Shown here: piece after piece, positions 1 to 10,268 of the stretch
How the letters are laid out: the number at the start of each line of letters is the position of its first letter
Numbering within the stretch: the stretch's first letter is position 1
Assembly: GCF_000227135.1 (NCBI RefSeq)
Contig: NC_018243.1
Coordinates: 62,001-126,000 of the forward strand
Source: Leishmania donovani
Taxonomy: Eukaryota; Euglenozoa; Kinetoplastea; Trypanosomatida; Trypanosomatidae
DNA: 64,000 nucleotides
Direction of reading: 5' to 3'
Made by a program: the position numbers and the translations under genes
The notes under the pieces: generated by a model
Told to the model about the DNA's origin: nothing
Database searches by the model: none
Seen by the model: the letters and a program-made list of their open reading frames with translations, nothing else

Positions 1-35
1 CCTCACACTTCTCGTCCTTCGCCCACCCCGAGCCG

Positions 36-1097
36 TCACGACAGACGCCAGCCTGCTATGGTGGCAATGGAAGCACCAGAAGACGTATCTCGCCTGGCTG
101 CGCCTTCGGCCGTCGGGGCGCGACCGGCAGGAGATAGTGTGACGAGTGCAACCTTGTCGCTCTTATCTGTCGCACCGCCACCCTTGGCGTTTTCGCCGTC
201 GCCGTCCGCATCACTTTCGAGGTCGTGCAGGAGTGCCTTCATGTCGTCTATGGTGACAGACGGCGGTGGTAGAGAAGCTGCAGGCACACTTGGCTCCACC
301 GCTGGTGTGGCTGTGCTCGCTCTCGCCGGCTGTCGCTGTCGTGGTTTACGGTGCGCGCCGGCTGCGGGCGAGGAGGAGCCCCGTTCCTGTTGCATGAGGT
401 GCACCTGCCGCTCCTGCTCCAGCCAGTACTGCGTGAACAAGAACTGCAGCACCAAGCCGCAGACCCACCGCAACTCCGACGCCAGCGGCAGTGCTCCGTG
501 TGCCACACGCTGACGAACCTCCACCGCCTCCTCAGGGAAGCCGATCTCGCTCGCGCGCTTGCGATACGTGTCGGCGGCGCCGCTCGCAAAGGAGCCGGTC
601 ATGACGTGCACTACGCGCGAAATGGCGGCGCCGTAGCACATGCGCAGTGGTCCATCTTTCAGCACTTCCTCCTCGTCTTGCAGCATCGCATCCAACAGCA
701 TCTCCGTCGACTCCACGTAGGCCGGCAACTCGCGCTCCTTGCGTGCACGCTGGCGCCACACATGGATGGTCTCCAACGCACTCCGCTTCGCAGCCGCTGT
801 GGCGTTCATGTCAAACAGCACGCGCTTCACCTCCGCCCACTCACCCCAGTCCGCGCCAAAAACGGTGGAGAAGATGGCAGGAGTGGTTCGAGCCGCGGCG
901 GTGGTGATGTCCGTGGTGCAGTCGCTAAGAGTGGTTGCTGTGGTAGCCCGCTCTGCGGGCGGCACGTCGTCTTTGCGCTTCTTGGGAGCATCGAGGTCGC
1001 CAAGCTCTTCGAGCCCACGGCGGATGCGGTGCCCACGGAACCGCCGCTCTGCCAACGCCTGGCGGCGCTGCGCCTCGTCCACATGAGATCGAGGCAT
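36..1097 (-). CDS. LAS1: LAS1-family HEPN endoribonuclease (pre-rRNA processing)
   Basis: The 353-residue product matches the Las1 domain at about residues 80-225. A Trp-Glu-rich entry segment (DWGEWAEV) is followed by the K-R-x-AL-x-x-I-x-x-W-R-x-R block, then by E-x-T-x-LLDA, and finally by the HEPN active-site motif R-x4-H (RQRVAH, R195 and H200) directly followed by GALPLASELR. In yeast and man LAS1 cuts ITS2 of pre-rRNA in a complex with the Grc3/NOL9 kinase in the nucleolus or nucleoplasm. A basic KKRK stretch near residue 40 could be a nuclear signal. I chose the ATG at 1097; the frame stays open upstream, but those residues look like translated leader. The C-terminal third is low-complexity (Pro/Ala/Gly, acidic). 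The family call rests on motif recognition by eye; whether the substrate is ITS2 in this organism is inference. Confidence 0.8.
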   Translation of the reverse strand: MPRSHVDEAQRRQALAERRFRGHRIRRGLEELGDLDAPKKRKDDVPPAERATTATTLSDCTTDITTAAARTTPAIFSTVFGADWGEWAEVKRVLFDMNATAAAKRSALETIHVWRQRARKERELPAYVESTEMLLDAMLQDEEEVLKDGPLRMCYGAAISRVVHVMTGSFASGAADTYRKRASEIGFPEEAVEVRQRVAHGALPLASELRWVCGLVLQFLFTQYWLEQERQVHLMQQERGSSSPAAGAHRKPRQRQPARASTATPAVEPSVPAASLPPPSVTIDDMKALLHDLESDADGDGENAKGGGATDKSDKVALVTLSPAGRAPTAEGAARRDTSSGASIATIAGWRLS

Positions 1098-2787
1098 GAC
1101 CACTGTGGAGGCAGGGAAGGCAAGGGAGGAGAGTCCGTGAGAAAGCCAGGGCGTTTGCGTGTGCGCTGGCAAGACAAAGTCCAGCAGGCGGGTCCGAGTC
1201 TACACGTGTGTCGAGTAGCCGAGGCAGAATGCGGTCCCACTTGATGGCTGTGGGATGAGTCAGGGTTGAGTGAGAGAGAGAGGCAGTAGGTTCGGCAAGT
1301 AAAGACGCAAACTGCTGGAACACGTCGCCCATACTTGGCTGTGCCCCGCCTCTTCTTCGCTGCCCTTGTTCGTTATCCTTCTTCGCCGCTGTGCCGCGCG
1401 CTCCTCGTAATACGGCAGCACAGATACACGCGGAGATGGGCACAGTGAGCAACGCCAGTGGTGCGGCACAGATAGAACACACGGACAGCCAGGCACGCAC
1501 GCCCTCCCCTCCTTAGCTCTCACGCGTGTGAGAGAGTACGCAGAATGTGCGGTGGTGGCAGTGAGCCCTCCCTCCGCTTGAGATTTTTGGTGTCACCGAC
1601 GCCTCGGGGCACGCAACGACACAGTGCACCGCGGACGTGTTACTTGGTGCGACTGTGTGCACACACAGGCACAAAGGGAGAGAGAGGTGGAGAGAAGAGA
1701 CGGACAGACAAGAGTGGTGTCTACTGCAGCGCGACAAGGCATTCCTCTTGCGCAAAACAAATGAGGTCCCTCCGAAGTCTGCGTTCGGGATGCGCGCACG
1801 CGCGTGATACTTGCGCGCACCTCCATCACCTCCATCCATGCAGGATTAACAAGCAGCGGGGGAGCTGTGAGGAGGCGGAGGCCGCCCAAAACCAGGGCGG
1901 CAATAACATGGAATGAGAACGCCACAGAAGCGGCCGAAGCATGCAGACCACTAGATGCCGCTGCAAGCCCCAATCGCTTCTCTCTCCCGACCAAGAAAAG
2001 GGAGGCCTTTGGCGAATCACAAAGAGCGCAACGGAAACAACAGAATACGTGCAGGTGACTGTGCGCAAGAGCCATCATCCTACCCCGCCTTTAGACGGTG
2101 CTGGCAGCAACACACTCAGTCGCGCTCTGCGAGGAGGCGGCACCGGCCACGGATTTGACGGCAGCAAGAGGCTCTCGTTCACCAACACGGGAGAGAATTT
2201 TCGCCAACTTCGATCGAGAGAAACGCGCGACACCCACAAGCACAAACATACTAACCTCCGCCAAATCAATTAGCGAAAACGAAGCACTGCCCGTGCTGCG
2301 TCGCGCCCATCTAGCTGCCATGGCGGCATGGCTCCAGCGCCACTCGGCCCCCCCCACACACACACACACCAGCAGTAGGCAGTGTGGCGGCCGGGTGGGA
2401 TACGCTCGAGGCGCATGGCGGACTTGCACACCACATACAAATGGCACAAACGTGCTCACACTGTCGCCGGTCGCCGCGACGCACAACGCCACCCGCGACC
2501 GGACAGCGGCAGCGACACAGCGCACGGGCCTCCCCCTCCCCCCTCCCCGTACGCCGTCGCCACTTCACCCTGTCACCAAGAGAAGCGTTTCGGCACTGGC
2601 AGGGATATAGGAGGGGGGAGGGGCTGGCCTCTCCGCACACAGAGCGGGTGTGCTGAGCACTGTGATATCGCGCCCTTAGACACTCCCCCCCCTCGTCATC
2701 ATCGTGGGGGTGGAGAAAGGTCAAACAGACGAAGATCCACATCGAAGCAGTGAGCCGACACACCGTCCAGCTGCGCCGGGAGTGCCA
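1098..2787. other. Intergenic: leader of LAS1-like gene and 3' UTR of carrier gene
   Basis: About 1.7 kb without a convincing gene. The short open frames here are biased in composition and resemble no family. The notable content is the 417-bp repeat at 2287-2703, annotated separately. Pyrimidine-rich runs on the minus strand between about 1100 and 1350 may carry the trans-splice acceptor of the LAS1-like gene, but I could not choose one AG. Confidence 0.6.
2287..2703 (-). repeat. 417-bp UTR repeat, copy A (SIDER-like)
   Basis: This block is nearly identical to 17880-18296. By eye I count about seven differences (five or six substitutions and small changes in the C and CA runs) over 417 bases. 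Similarity stops abruptly at both ends. It lies in the presumed 3' UTR of the carrier gene at 2788-3687, downstream of that gene's stop on the transcribed strand. It contains a (CA)n run after poly(C) and a G-rich stretch. Length and location fit the short degenerate retroposons (SIDERs) known from Leishmania 3' UTRs, but I cannot confirm the family from this window, and strand is assigned only by direction of transcription. The open frames inside are by-products: both copies keep them because the DNA is nearly identical. Confidence 0.85.
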
Positions 2788-3687
2788 TCACAAGGCTCCG
2801 CCATGCCCACTCAACGTGGATGGCACATCTGCCGTCAGTGTGGACTCACAGGACAGCGCGCGGTTGCAGCTATCAAAGACGCCGAAGATAACTGCGTTAG
2901 AAGGGAAGGAACGGGCGGCCGTGAGGGTCCAGCCTCGATAGAGGGCGCGCAGGCCTTCCTTCTGATACACGCGCGTCATCGCCCCCCAGAGGCTCAGCTT
3001 TTCGTACGCAGGGTCTACTTGGATGCGAGTCTTGACCAGGTCAGAGGGGTAGAAGGCTGTCCAGAAGGCAACGCCGCTGCAACCACCAGCGATCATCAGC
3101 TTCCACAGCGGCAGGCTCTGCGTCGGCACGCCCTCTGGTGTCATCCAGCTCTTCAGCGTGTCGTACGTGCCGCACCACGCCACCGAGCCGGGCACCTCGC
3201 GGCAGAGCATGGCAAATCCGCCCTTGTATAGCCCTTTGAAGCCGTGCTCACGAACAACCTGCTGGGCACAGTCTAGCGAGCCGCGGTACCGTCGCTGGCC
3301 CTTGGAATCATCGGCCTGCAGGCGGCACTTCACCAATTCGAACGGTGTCAAGCACAACGTCGCTGCCACGCCGCTGCCGCACCCGCCCAGTAGAATCTGC
3401 GGTAGAGTGGGCCGATCACCCGCACCGATCAAGCGCAGCGTCCACTTGTACGTCGCGAGCACCCACGCGTGCTCGAAGCCGGAGGCGAAAAGGCGTGCCG
3501 TGACGCCGCGGTAGAAACCTATGACACCATCTTGTCGAAACAGCTTAGTGACGCAGTCCGTGTAGCCAGTGTACCGTGTGCCCCCGTAAGTCTGCAGGAG
3601 CACCTTGATGGTGTCGAATGGGTGCTCGATCAGCACCCCTGCACACCCGCCAGCAGTGCCGGCAACGAAATCGTTCCACAGACCCAT
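2788..3687 (-). CDS. Mitochondrial carrier family protein (SLC25), ornithine/carnitine-type
   Basis: A 299-residue protein of typical mitochondrial carrier length. It shows the threefold repeat with signatures PFDTIK (23-28), PFELVK (115-120, followed by CRLQ) and PSDLVK (214-219, followed by TRIQ), each closing an odd-numbered helix. Matrix-helix motifs such as GFYRG, GLYKG and ALYRG follow each. The family transports metabolites across the inner mitochondrial membrane. The P-F-E-L-V-K-C-R-L-Q second signature resembles ornithine and acylcarnitine carriers (SLC25A15/A20 group), but the substrate cannot be fixed from sequence alone. I placed the start at the ATG giving MGLWNDF, because the 12 upstream codons read through a C/G-rich leader. 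A second carrier of the same broad type lies upstream at 7581-8732. Confidence 0.9.
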   Translation of the reverse strand: MGLWNDFVAGTAGGCAGVLIEHPFDTIKVLLQTYGGTRYTGYTDCVTKLFRQDGVIGFYRGVTARLFASGFEHAWVLATYKWTLRLIGAGDRPTLPQILLGGCGSGVAATLCLTPFELVKCRLQADDSKGQRRYRGSLDCAQQVVREHGFKGLYKGGFAMLCREVPGSVAWCGTYDTLKSWMTPEGVPTQSLPLWKLMIAGGCSGVAFWTAFYPSDLVKTRIQVDPAYEKLSLWGAMTRVYQKEGLRALYRGWTLTAARSFPSNAVIFGVFDSCNRALSCESTLTADVPSTLSGHGGAL

Positions 3688-5468
3688 CGCCCAGCACCCC
3701 TCACCCCACCCCCCCCCGAGCAAAGAAACCCGAGCCAGTCCACGGTCCAGCGACGGCTAAAGGAGAAGCGGCACCAGAGGCGGTATCGAAAACATCCAGC
3801 GAGTGCTCTGGGGAGTGCCGCAAGGGATGCGTAGAGTGTCTGCAGCAAGCTATGTATACAGCCGTGCTTGCAACAGCCACATCAACGTCGACAAGAGCAG
3901 ATGAGCACGCACGCAGACAAGAAGACACGCGCTGGCTGCCACGATGAGCACGACAGCGGCGCCACTGGAGTCCCTCCGCAGCAATTCTCCGCACGCAAGC
4001 CAAGTCTACGTGGGCGCCAAGACAGAAAGAGGGAAGGGTAGAGCGGTGCTCGGCATCCGCCACGCTGAAGGAGGCCCAGCAAAACAGCAAGAGGAGAGGC
4101 GTGCGAGCGTCGCAGCGAAGCGCCGCTGTGTCGCACAATCACAAGCGCGTGAGACGGACGGGCTTCCGCGCCAATGAGAGAGAAGGGTACCGTCAGGGAT
4201 CGTGCACCCGTGTGTATGTGTGTGCGTCTCACTGTTCCACGCGCGCAGGTCGCGCCGGCATGCTGCAGCGTCGGTGTCTGTGTCCATGCGCGCGCGTGCG
4301 TGCAGAGGAAGAGGGAAGGAATGGCGGCGTTGCATTGAGACCAAAATTATAAGATAGACAGCACACTAAGCGAGAAGCGGTGTAGATAAAATGACGGGGG
4401 GGGCAGCTGGCCCTGTGAGATGAGGGGCACTCACAGCGCAGGCAGCGCACACGCACGTGCCTACCACAAACACTTACTTGACGCATCACTTTAGTTGTCT
4501 GTCATCGAGCACGCCGGAAGCGCTCCACGCTGTTGCGCTAAGCGCAGAGACCCACACCACGGACTGGAGACCTCCCATCACGGCGCGTCGGAGAAAAAGG
4601 GGCGGGGCCGTGTTGTTCTTCGCTTCCCTCTCGTTTTTCTTGTTTTTGTCTTTTTATTGGCTTTTTTGCCAGTTCAACAAGAAGACGGTAAGACATGCGT
4701 GCGCCCCCACCCCTCCCCTCACATGGAAGAAAGTGAATTCGTGAGGTGAGCGCGCATGAGCGAGGTGGTACTCGCTGCGCGCGCTCAGCGAGATGAGCGC
4801 CGTACATGCACGAGTAGGCGAAGTGGTCGTATCCATGTGCATTGCGTGTCGCGACGCTCTAGGAGACAGCACTGTCCAAAGAAAGAAAAAGTCCCAGCAC
4901 GTACACACACGCAGCCGAGGGCTGGTGGGCGGCGAAAACAAGAGGAGTGAGGGCAGAGGAGCCGCGCCGGTCCTCCGTTTCGCACGCTTTTTCCTGTATG
5001 TAGTGGCCTTTGTGCCTGTCTGTGCGCACGGGAGTTCGAGAAGACATGCGCACGGCACCGCGGCAGCGACCCATACATCGATAGAGATAGAAAGAGCACT
5101 CAAACAAGTGAAATTTGTGGAAGCGTTAAGGCCACGATAGGGTGGTGGAGGGGGGTCTTTCGTGGAAGCAGCAGCAGCAGCAGGCGTTGCCTTTGGCTAT
5201 TGCCCGCTTTCGCAACAAGACGACGTGCCGCACGATAACATCATGATTGGGGGAAGGGGAGGGGGTGCATGGATGAAGGGAAAGGGGGTGCGTCCGGTGT
5301 GTGGCTGTTCATCCTTGGCAGCACCTTCGCTTTCCTTGTCACCCACACACCGACATACCCATCGACCTCCCCCTCCCCGACACACACACACACACTCATG
5401 GCACAAGACAGATAGATGGCCGAAGCGCATGCGTGCTTGAGATACATGACGGCGGACTCGGCGAACCC

Positions 5469-5471
<3 letters not shown>

Positions 5472-5501
<30 letters not shown>

Positions 5502-5502
5502 C
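5472..5502. repeat. (TG)n microsatellite
   Basis: An uninterrupted alternating TG/GT run of about 30 bases in the gap between the carrier genes, read as CA on the transcribed strand. It is a likely length-variable locus. Confidence 0.9.
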
Positions 5503-6388
5503 TCAAGCATACAGCAGACAAGCACCTACCGGGAGACGGACAGACAACTGAAAGGGAGAGAGCGACACATAACAACACACGCCCACAGCGACATGTGCAA
5601 CCAACATGAAAACTGTTAAGAGACCAGAACGAAAAAAGAATACGCATCGCGCCTTCACAGAAACAACTATAACGAGAGGGAGAGGGACCAAGTAGAGAGA
5701 GAGCGAGCGGAGGACAGCATCGACGAGGATACGCACACGAGCACCTTACTGGAAACGCATACACACTCGTAGACGCTGGTGTTCAAGGCGATGCACGTGC
5801 TACCGTGACAACGAGGTGGAAGGAGGGCCTGTGCATCTTGTCTGTCACCACCACCGCTCCTTTCTTCTCCGAAGTGGTTGATGTTTACGCACAGTCTCCA
5901 CTTTATGATTTAGAGAGGAGACGTGCGGGGCGTGGCACGGCGCATCGCGCCGCTCTGCTCAGGAATCCCTTTATCGCGCCACCCCCACCTGCAGCAGCAG
6001 CAGCGGCATTGCTCACAGGACGTGCTCAATGTCGTTAGGGTAGACAGGAGGCAGACTTACAACGTCAACGTCACGGCGTCACAGCAGGTCGTCAGGGTCC
6101 TTTCTCGCTCTCTGTGAGCGGGTGCACCGCACGCCGCCGATGACCTAAGGTGCGGGGTAATGAAAGACACAAAAGCGGCTCGAAACGGAAGAGGGGAGGC
6201 GAGCAGACAGGCGTCGGGCAAACATCGTGAGAGCCGCGCAGCGAGAGCGGTACAGCGACGCGGTCCTCCCCCGCCCAAAACACCGCTCAAACGAAATAGA
6301 GGCAAGGAGGAGAGGCACACACGCGAAAAAGCATAACGATGTCAGCGGTGCTCATGTCGCAGCAGCGAGGATGCGTCGTGCGCCGATG

Positions 6389-6435
<47 letters not shown>
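6389..6435. repeat. Perfect 47-bp palindromic microsatellite (CA)8(TA)8(TG)n
   Basis: Eight CA units are followed directly by eight TA units and then by about seven and a half TG units. The block is its own reverse complement, centred near 6412. It could form a cruciform in DNA or a perfect hairpin in RNA. It sits in the long gap between the carrier genes, probably inside a 3' UTR. Confidence 0.9.
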
Positions 6436-7580
6436 TAGTGTTTGTGTATGCGTGTGGATATCCAAAACCGTGCTCCCCCTCTCGGCTTGTCGGTCTATCG
6501 GTAGATGGGTTCGCTGGGCACATATGGTCGCAAGATGGGAATGTTCAGGGAAAAAGCGCGCGCGCAACGCTGCCGTAAATCGCGTTGTACAAACCTGTAA
6601 TCAGAGGTCGCCCTAGACAATCCACTTCACGTCGCCCTCCACACCCAACGCGCCTGTGTCGATAAGCGAGGTCAGCGTATCGGGCCCGTCTTTCCAACTG
6701 TTTTGCCCCCCCCCCCTGTCTCTCTCTCGCGATTTCGGCTTCCGTTTGTTCGCTGGTGCTTGTCAACGGCACTCTTTCATTGTTGTGAAGACAGAGAGAT
6801 GGAACGAGAGAGAACAGGAGACACAGAGGAGGAGGGGTGGGGCCCCCCGCTTGCACGACAGCCCAATCGTCGGATCGAGGGGGGGGGGGCAATGGTGGCG
6901 GGGAAGAGGACGCAGACCAACAGTAGAGAAAAAGAGAAGCCCTGCGTGGCGGTGGCTGCTGCACTGCAGAAAACGAGAGACTCGGAGAGATGTAAACAAG
7001 ATACGAAGTACTGCGAAGCGCCGACGTAGAACAGGCTCAGAGCGGAAAAGCAATATCTGGACAACCACGGCGAGGCGGCAAGAAGAGCTGTCGCGGAGAA
7101 GGGCCGAGGTCGGAGACACGGCGAGGGTCACGAAGGCAGCCGCAGCCCACGTACGCGCACAAGCACATGCGCAGGCGGCGCACGGCGAACAAAAGGGAGG
7201 AGGGTCATACAGGAAGAGCAGCAGCAGCAGCACCAGGTGATATGTTACACGGCCGCAAGCAGCCGCATCAAGGCCACGACCGCGCGCGCCCGAGGCGCCG
7301 CCGACGCAAGCAGCGACAGAGACCACGAGAGAAAGAGAGGCGCCACACGCGCCACCAACGCTTTTACGGATACCGAAGGGGGCAGCGGTGGGCGGTAAAG
7401 AGAGTCACTGGTGCTGTTCGTTCGACGTCGAAGAGGCGCGCTTGGAGCACGAGTGAGCGGGGAAGGTCCGAGTTGGTGCTCGTCCGCTAGAGAGCAGGGC
7501 AAGAAGCTTGAAAGTACCATTATGCCCCTGTGTGTGTGTGTGTGCCCCATGACCGCCACAAGCGGCAGGGCTGTGTGTCC

Positions 7581-8732
7581 TCAGTAGCGGTGAGAAATCA
7601 GCTCCTCTTCCGGCTCACAGGCGGCGCTCGATGCCGACGCCGCGGCACTGTCACCCGCAAGCACGCGATACACGGAAGAGAGCTCCCGCAAGGTGCTGCT
7701 GCTGTGCTCGTGGGTGGTGAAGACGATGCTGCTCGACAAGAATGCTCGCACCACCGTGACACCCCAGCCTCGAAACAGCGCCTCCACTCCTCCGCTGCGG
7801 TACAAGCTAGCAAGCGTCCTCGTAAAGCCTTGCTGTCGCGCTGTCGGACAGACCTGCATTTTCGTCTTTGCCACGTCGGCCGGATAGGCGACGCTCCAGT
7901 AGCAGCACCCACTGATCCCGCCGGCGAGCATGGAGTGCCAAATCGGCGCAGCTTCGCCATCGCGCAGCGATGAGGCAAACTTCTGCGCCAGCCACTCCCG
8001 GCACTGCTCATAGGACACAAAATACGCCATGTTGCCGAGCACAGCACGCGTCACAGTGCCGATCACCCCGGTGTAGAGACCACGCAAACCGTGCGTCGCC
8101 ACCAGATGACGAGCGAGGCCGCGCGCCGTCGTATGGCGACGCCTCCAGCACGGCCTGGCGCTCTCCATCTGCATGTTGCACTTGAGCATTTCTACCGGCG
8201 TCAAGATGAGTGACACGGCGAGACCCGCACACGCAGAGGCTTTCCAGTGCGCCGGCGAGCTCCACACAGACACATGCGGCTGCTGCTGGGGGTGCTCATG
8301 TTTGCCGTGCATGTGCTGATGCCGATGGGATCGTGCCTTGTGATCACCCCGACACCCTGACAGCCTTGCCCGCTCTTGCTCCTGGCGCTGTAGCTGCTCC
8401 TTGCGCAGAAAGTGCTGCAGAGATACGTTGTAGACCGAGAAGACAACGGCGGTCTCGGCGCCCTGGGCTGCCAGCGGCACACTCAGGCCGCAGTAAAATG
8501 ATCGAATACCGCCGCGCCGATAGAGCTGGGAGGCGCACTGCCAGTACGTCGCCGGGGCGGCAGCGCTCAGGCTGGTCGCTGCCGTGACCGCCGTGGGACT
8601 GTAGCGGCAGGGCAACTTTGCGCACCTGCTCACTTGCATGCGCGTCTTTACGGTATCAAGCGGGTAGTCGAGGAGAACGCCGGTCATACCCGCCACGGTG
8701 CCCGCGGTGAGGTGGATGATAGCGTCCGTCAT
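7581..8732 (-). CDS. Mitochondrial carrier family protein (SLC25) with His-rich insert
   Basis: A 383-residue carrier with the three family signatures: PLDTVK (24-29, then TRMQ), PVEMLK (179-184, then CNMQ) and PADVAK (284-289, then TKMQ). It is about 80 residues longer than the usual 300. The extra length is a linker at about residues 110-165 between the first and second repeats, rich in Arg, Gln and His with several HxH clusters, and expected in a loop outside the membrane helices. The second signature falls in the ornithine/carnitine-like group, as in the neighbouring carrier at 2788-3687, so the two may be old tandem duplicates. Substrate is unknown. The ATG at 8732 starts directly before helix 1 (MTDAIIHLTAG), so the start is good. 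Confidence 0.88.
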   Translation of the reverse strand: MTDAIIHLTAGTVAGMTGVLLDYPLDTVKTRMQVSRCAKLPCRYSPTAVTAATSLSAAAPATYWQCASQLYRRGGIRSFYCGLSVPLAAQGAETAVVFSVYNVSLQHFLRKEQLQRQEQERARLSGCRGDHKARSHRHQHMHGKHEHPQQQPHVSVWSSPAHWKASACAGLAVSLILTPVEMLKCNMQMESARPCWRRRHTTARGLARHLVATHGLRGLYTGVIGTVTRAVLGNMAYFVSYEQCREWLAQKFASSLRDGEAAPIWHSMLAGGISGCCYWSVAYPADVAKTKMQVCPTARQQGFTRTLASLYRSGGVEALFRGWGVTVVRAFLSSSIVFTTHEHSSSTLRELSSVYRVLAGDSAAASASSAACEPEEELISHRY

Positions 8733-9872
8733 ATGCAGCCTTGAGCGGCACTACGCCTCGTTTCGCCTTTCTTCTATGCCCTTCCGTAATGCTTGTCTTA
8801 CGCGGCACCACGGCCTGCTTCGTCGGCGGATCGCTGTGGCAGTTGTTCCGCAGCACAACGCTTGCTTAGATGTAGTGGTGTGTAGCGAGCGCACATGTAC
8901 TCGTGCGGCCAGTGCTCGTTGTGTATCTACACATCGATATCGGTGTGGAAGGCGAGAGCAGCGCAATCAGTTCTGTGTCCGCGCAGAGGAACACGAAGAC
9001 ACACACGCGCGCCGCACACCCTCGGCAGAGAGATCGTCTTTGACGTGGTCGTGAACTTACGCCGGGTCGAGGAGGACAGTGGCACGCAAACCTTTCATGT
9101 GGTCCGTCAGTGGGTCCCGTAATGGATGGCACGTGAGCAGAGAGATGGGGTGAGAGACGTCAATGCCTGGCTTCCATGTGAGGGTAGGCACGAGGTGAGC
9201 AGCTGCAGATGTCCGTGAAAGCGGGTACGGTGGCAGAATGCTGACTACTGAAACCAGCGCCGAGCAGAACTACCACCGACCATACGAGCGCGTACGCGCG
9301 TGCAGGGAGGTGGAGAGAGGGGGCGCGGCAAGTTTGCGCGCATGCGGCATGCACAGGTAAGCATGGAAAAGAGAAGTAGGCAGGATTGTGAAAAGGCTTG
9401 AAATGGTGTGATGGGGGCGCGCCTGGTGCACCATTGCGGCCAGCAAAACTGCGAACTAAGAAGAGGGGTGGGAAGGAGAGGCACGGAGATGGGCATCGCA
9501 CTGGTACGCTCCCGTCCCGCAGCCCCAGCCCGCCTCCTCGCTTCGCCTACCTCGTCTTAGATTTTGCGAGTGCGTGTGCGTCCGCCGCCTCCCTCCCACT
9601 TTTCGCACGATCTCGCCAACAAAACAGTTCGTCTCCCACATCCTCATAGCTTCCTGTGGAGGGCGTCGCGTGCGCTCTGCGACGCAAAAGGCGCTTCGCA
9701 TGATCACTAATTAGCAAGCCGACCAAATCCAGCGGAACTGATCAGTCGAGTCGCATGCGCACTCCTCACGCATGACGGCGCAGCATCTAAGTACCAAAAA
9801 GCTCGCAATTCTCTCCGTGCTCGTCTGAGGGCGGCCTATATGATGTGCCGCCGTCGCACACACGCGCCCATA
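8733..9872. other. Intergenic region
   Basis: About 1.1 kb between the small gene at 9873-10268 and the His-rich carrier. It should contain the 3' UTR of the former and the leader of the latter. I see no repeat family and no credible reading frame. Confidence 0.55.
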
Positions 9873-10268
9873 CTACGCGTGCGATCGCTTACGCTTTCGC
9901 GGCGCACCCCCGTTTACATTAGCATCGTCGCCGTCCCCCTCGCTCCACTCGCTGGAGTTGATGCGGACACTGCCACTATCAAGCGTGCCGGCGGAACGCT
10001 CCTCTTCAACAGGGTCGTCGACGGACCACCGCGCATCATCCTCACCGAAGAGTGCATAGCACTCCTGCTGCGCGCCGGTGATGAAGTCGAGCAGATCGGT
10101 ATACGCCCCCACCTGCTTATTCGTAGCGACGATCTCACAGTCTTCGAAGGAGCTCGCAGCGTACAGGTGCGGCTGGTGTCTCAGCTTCTCTGTGTGCGCG
10201 GCGGCGTCGTAGCGGAGCAGTGTCTTTGGTGGATAAAGGTGCACCACCTGCAGCAGTGCATGCTCCAT
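9873..10268 (-). CDS. Small conserved-looking protein, function unknown
   Basis: I read a 131-residue protein from the ATG at 10268 (MEHALLQVVHLYPPKT). The frame is open for another 169 codons upstream, but that part is His/Thr/Pro-rich translation of CA repeats and is not credible. The first 80 residues look folded, with the segment ATNKQVGAYTDLLDFITGAQ resembling an amphipathic helix. The C-terminal 50 are acidic (EEE, EGDGDD) and end in a basic nuclear-signal-like tail PRKRKRSHA. I do not recognise the family. The composition would suit a small nuclear subunit of a larger complex, but that is inference. The reason for calling it is the ordered, non-repetitive composition of this part of the frame compared with the flanks. 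Confidence 0.55.
   Translation of the reverse strand: MEHALLQVVHLYPPKTLLRYDAAAHTEKLRHQPHLYAASSFEDCEIVATNKQVGAYTDLLDFITGAQQECYALFGEDDARWSVDDPVEEERSAGTLDSGSVRINSSEWSEGDGDDANVNGGAPRKRKRSHA

Larger units (their letters stand above)
3688..7580. other. Long intergenic region between the two carrier genes
   Basis: Nearly 3.9 kb with no gene I can support on either strand, the longest gap in the window. It consists of purine/pyrimidine-skewed and dinucleotide-rich DNA: CA/TG runs near 5385-5396 and 5472-5502, the (CA)(TA)(TG) palindrome at 6389-6435, C and G runs near 6708 and 6882, and CAG/GCA runs near 5168-5180, 5990-6003 and 7218-7232. It should hold the 3' UTR of the 7581-8732 carrier and the leader of the 2788-3687 carrier. 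Its length suggests either a very long 3' UTR or a lost gene. Confidence 0.6.

Noticed and set aside
6763..7326. 187-codon minus-strand open frame
   Set aside because: Cys/Leu/Ser-biased, runs through simple repeats, no domain.
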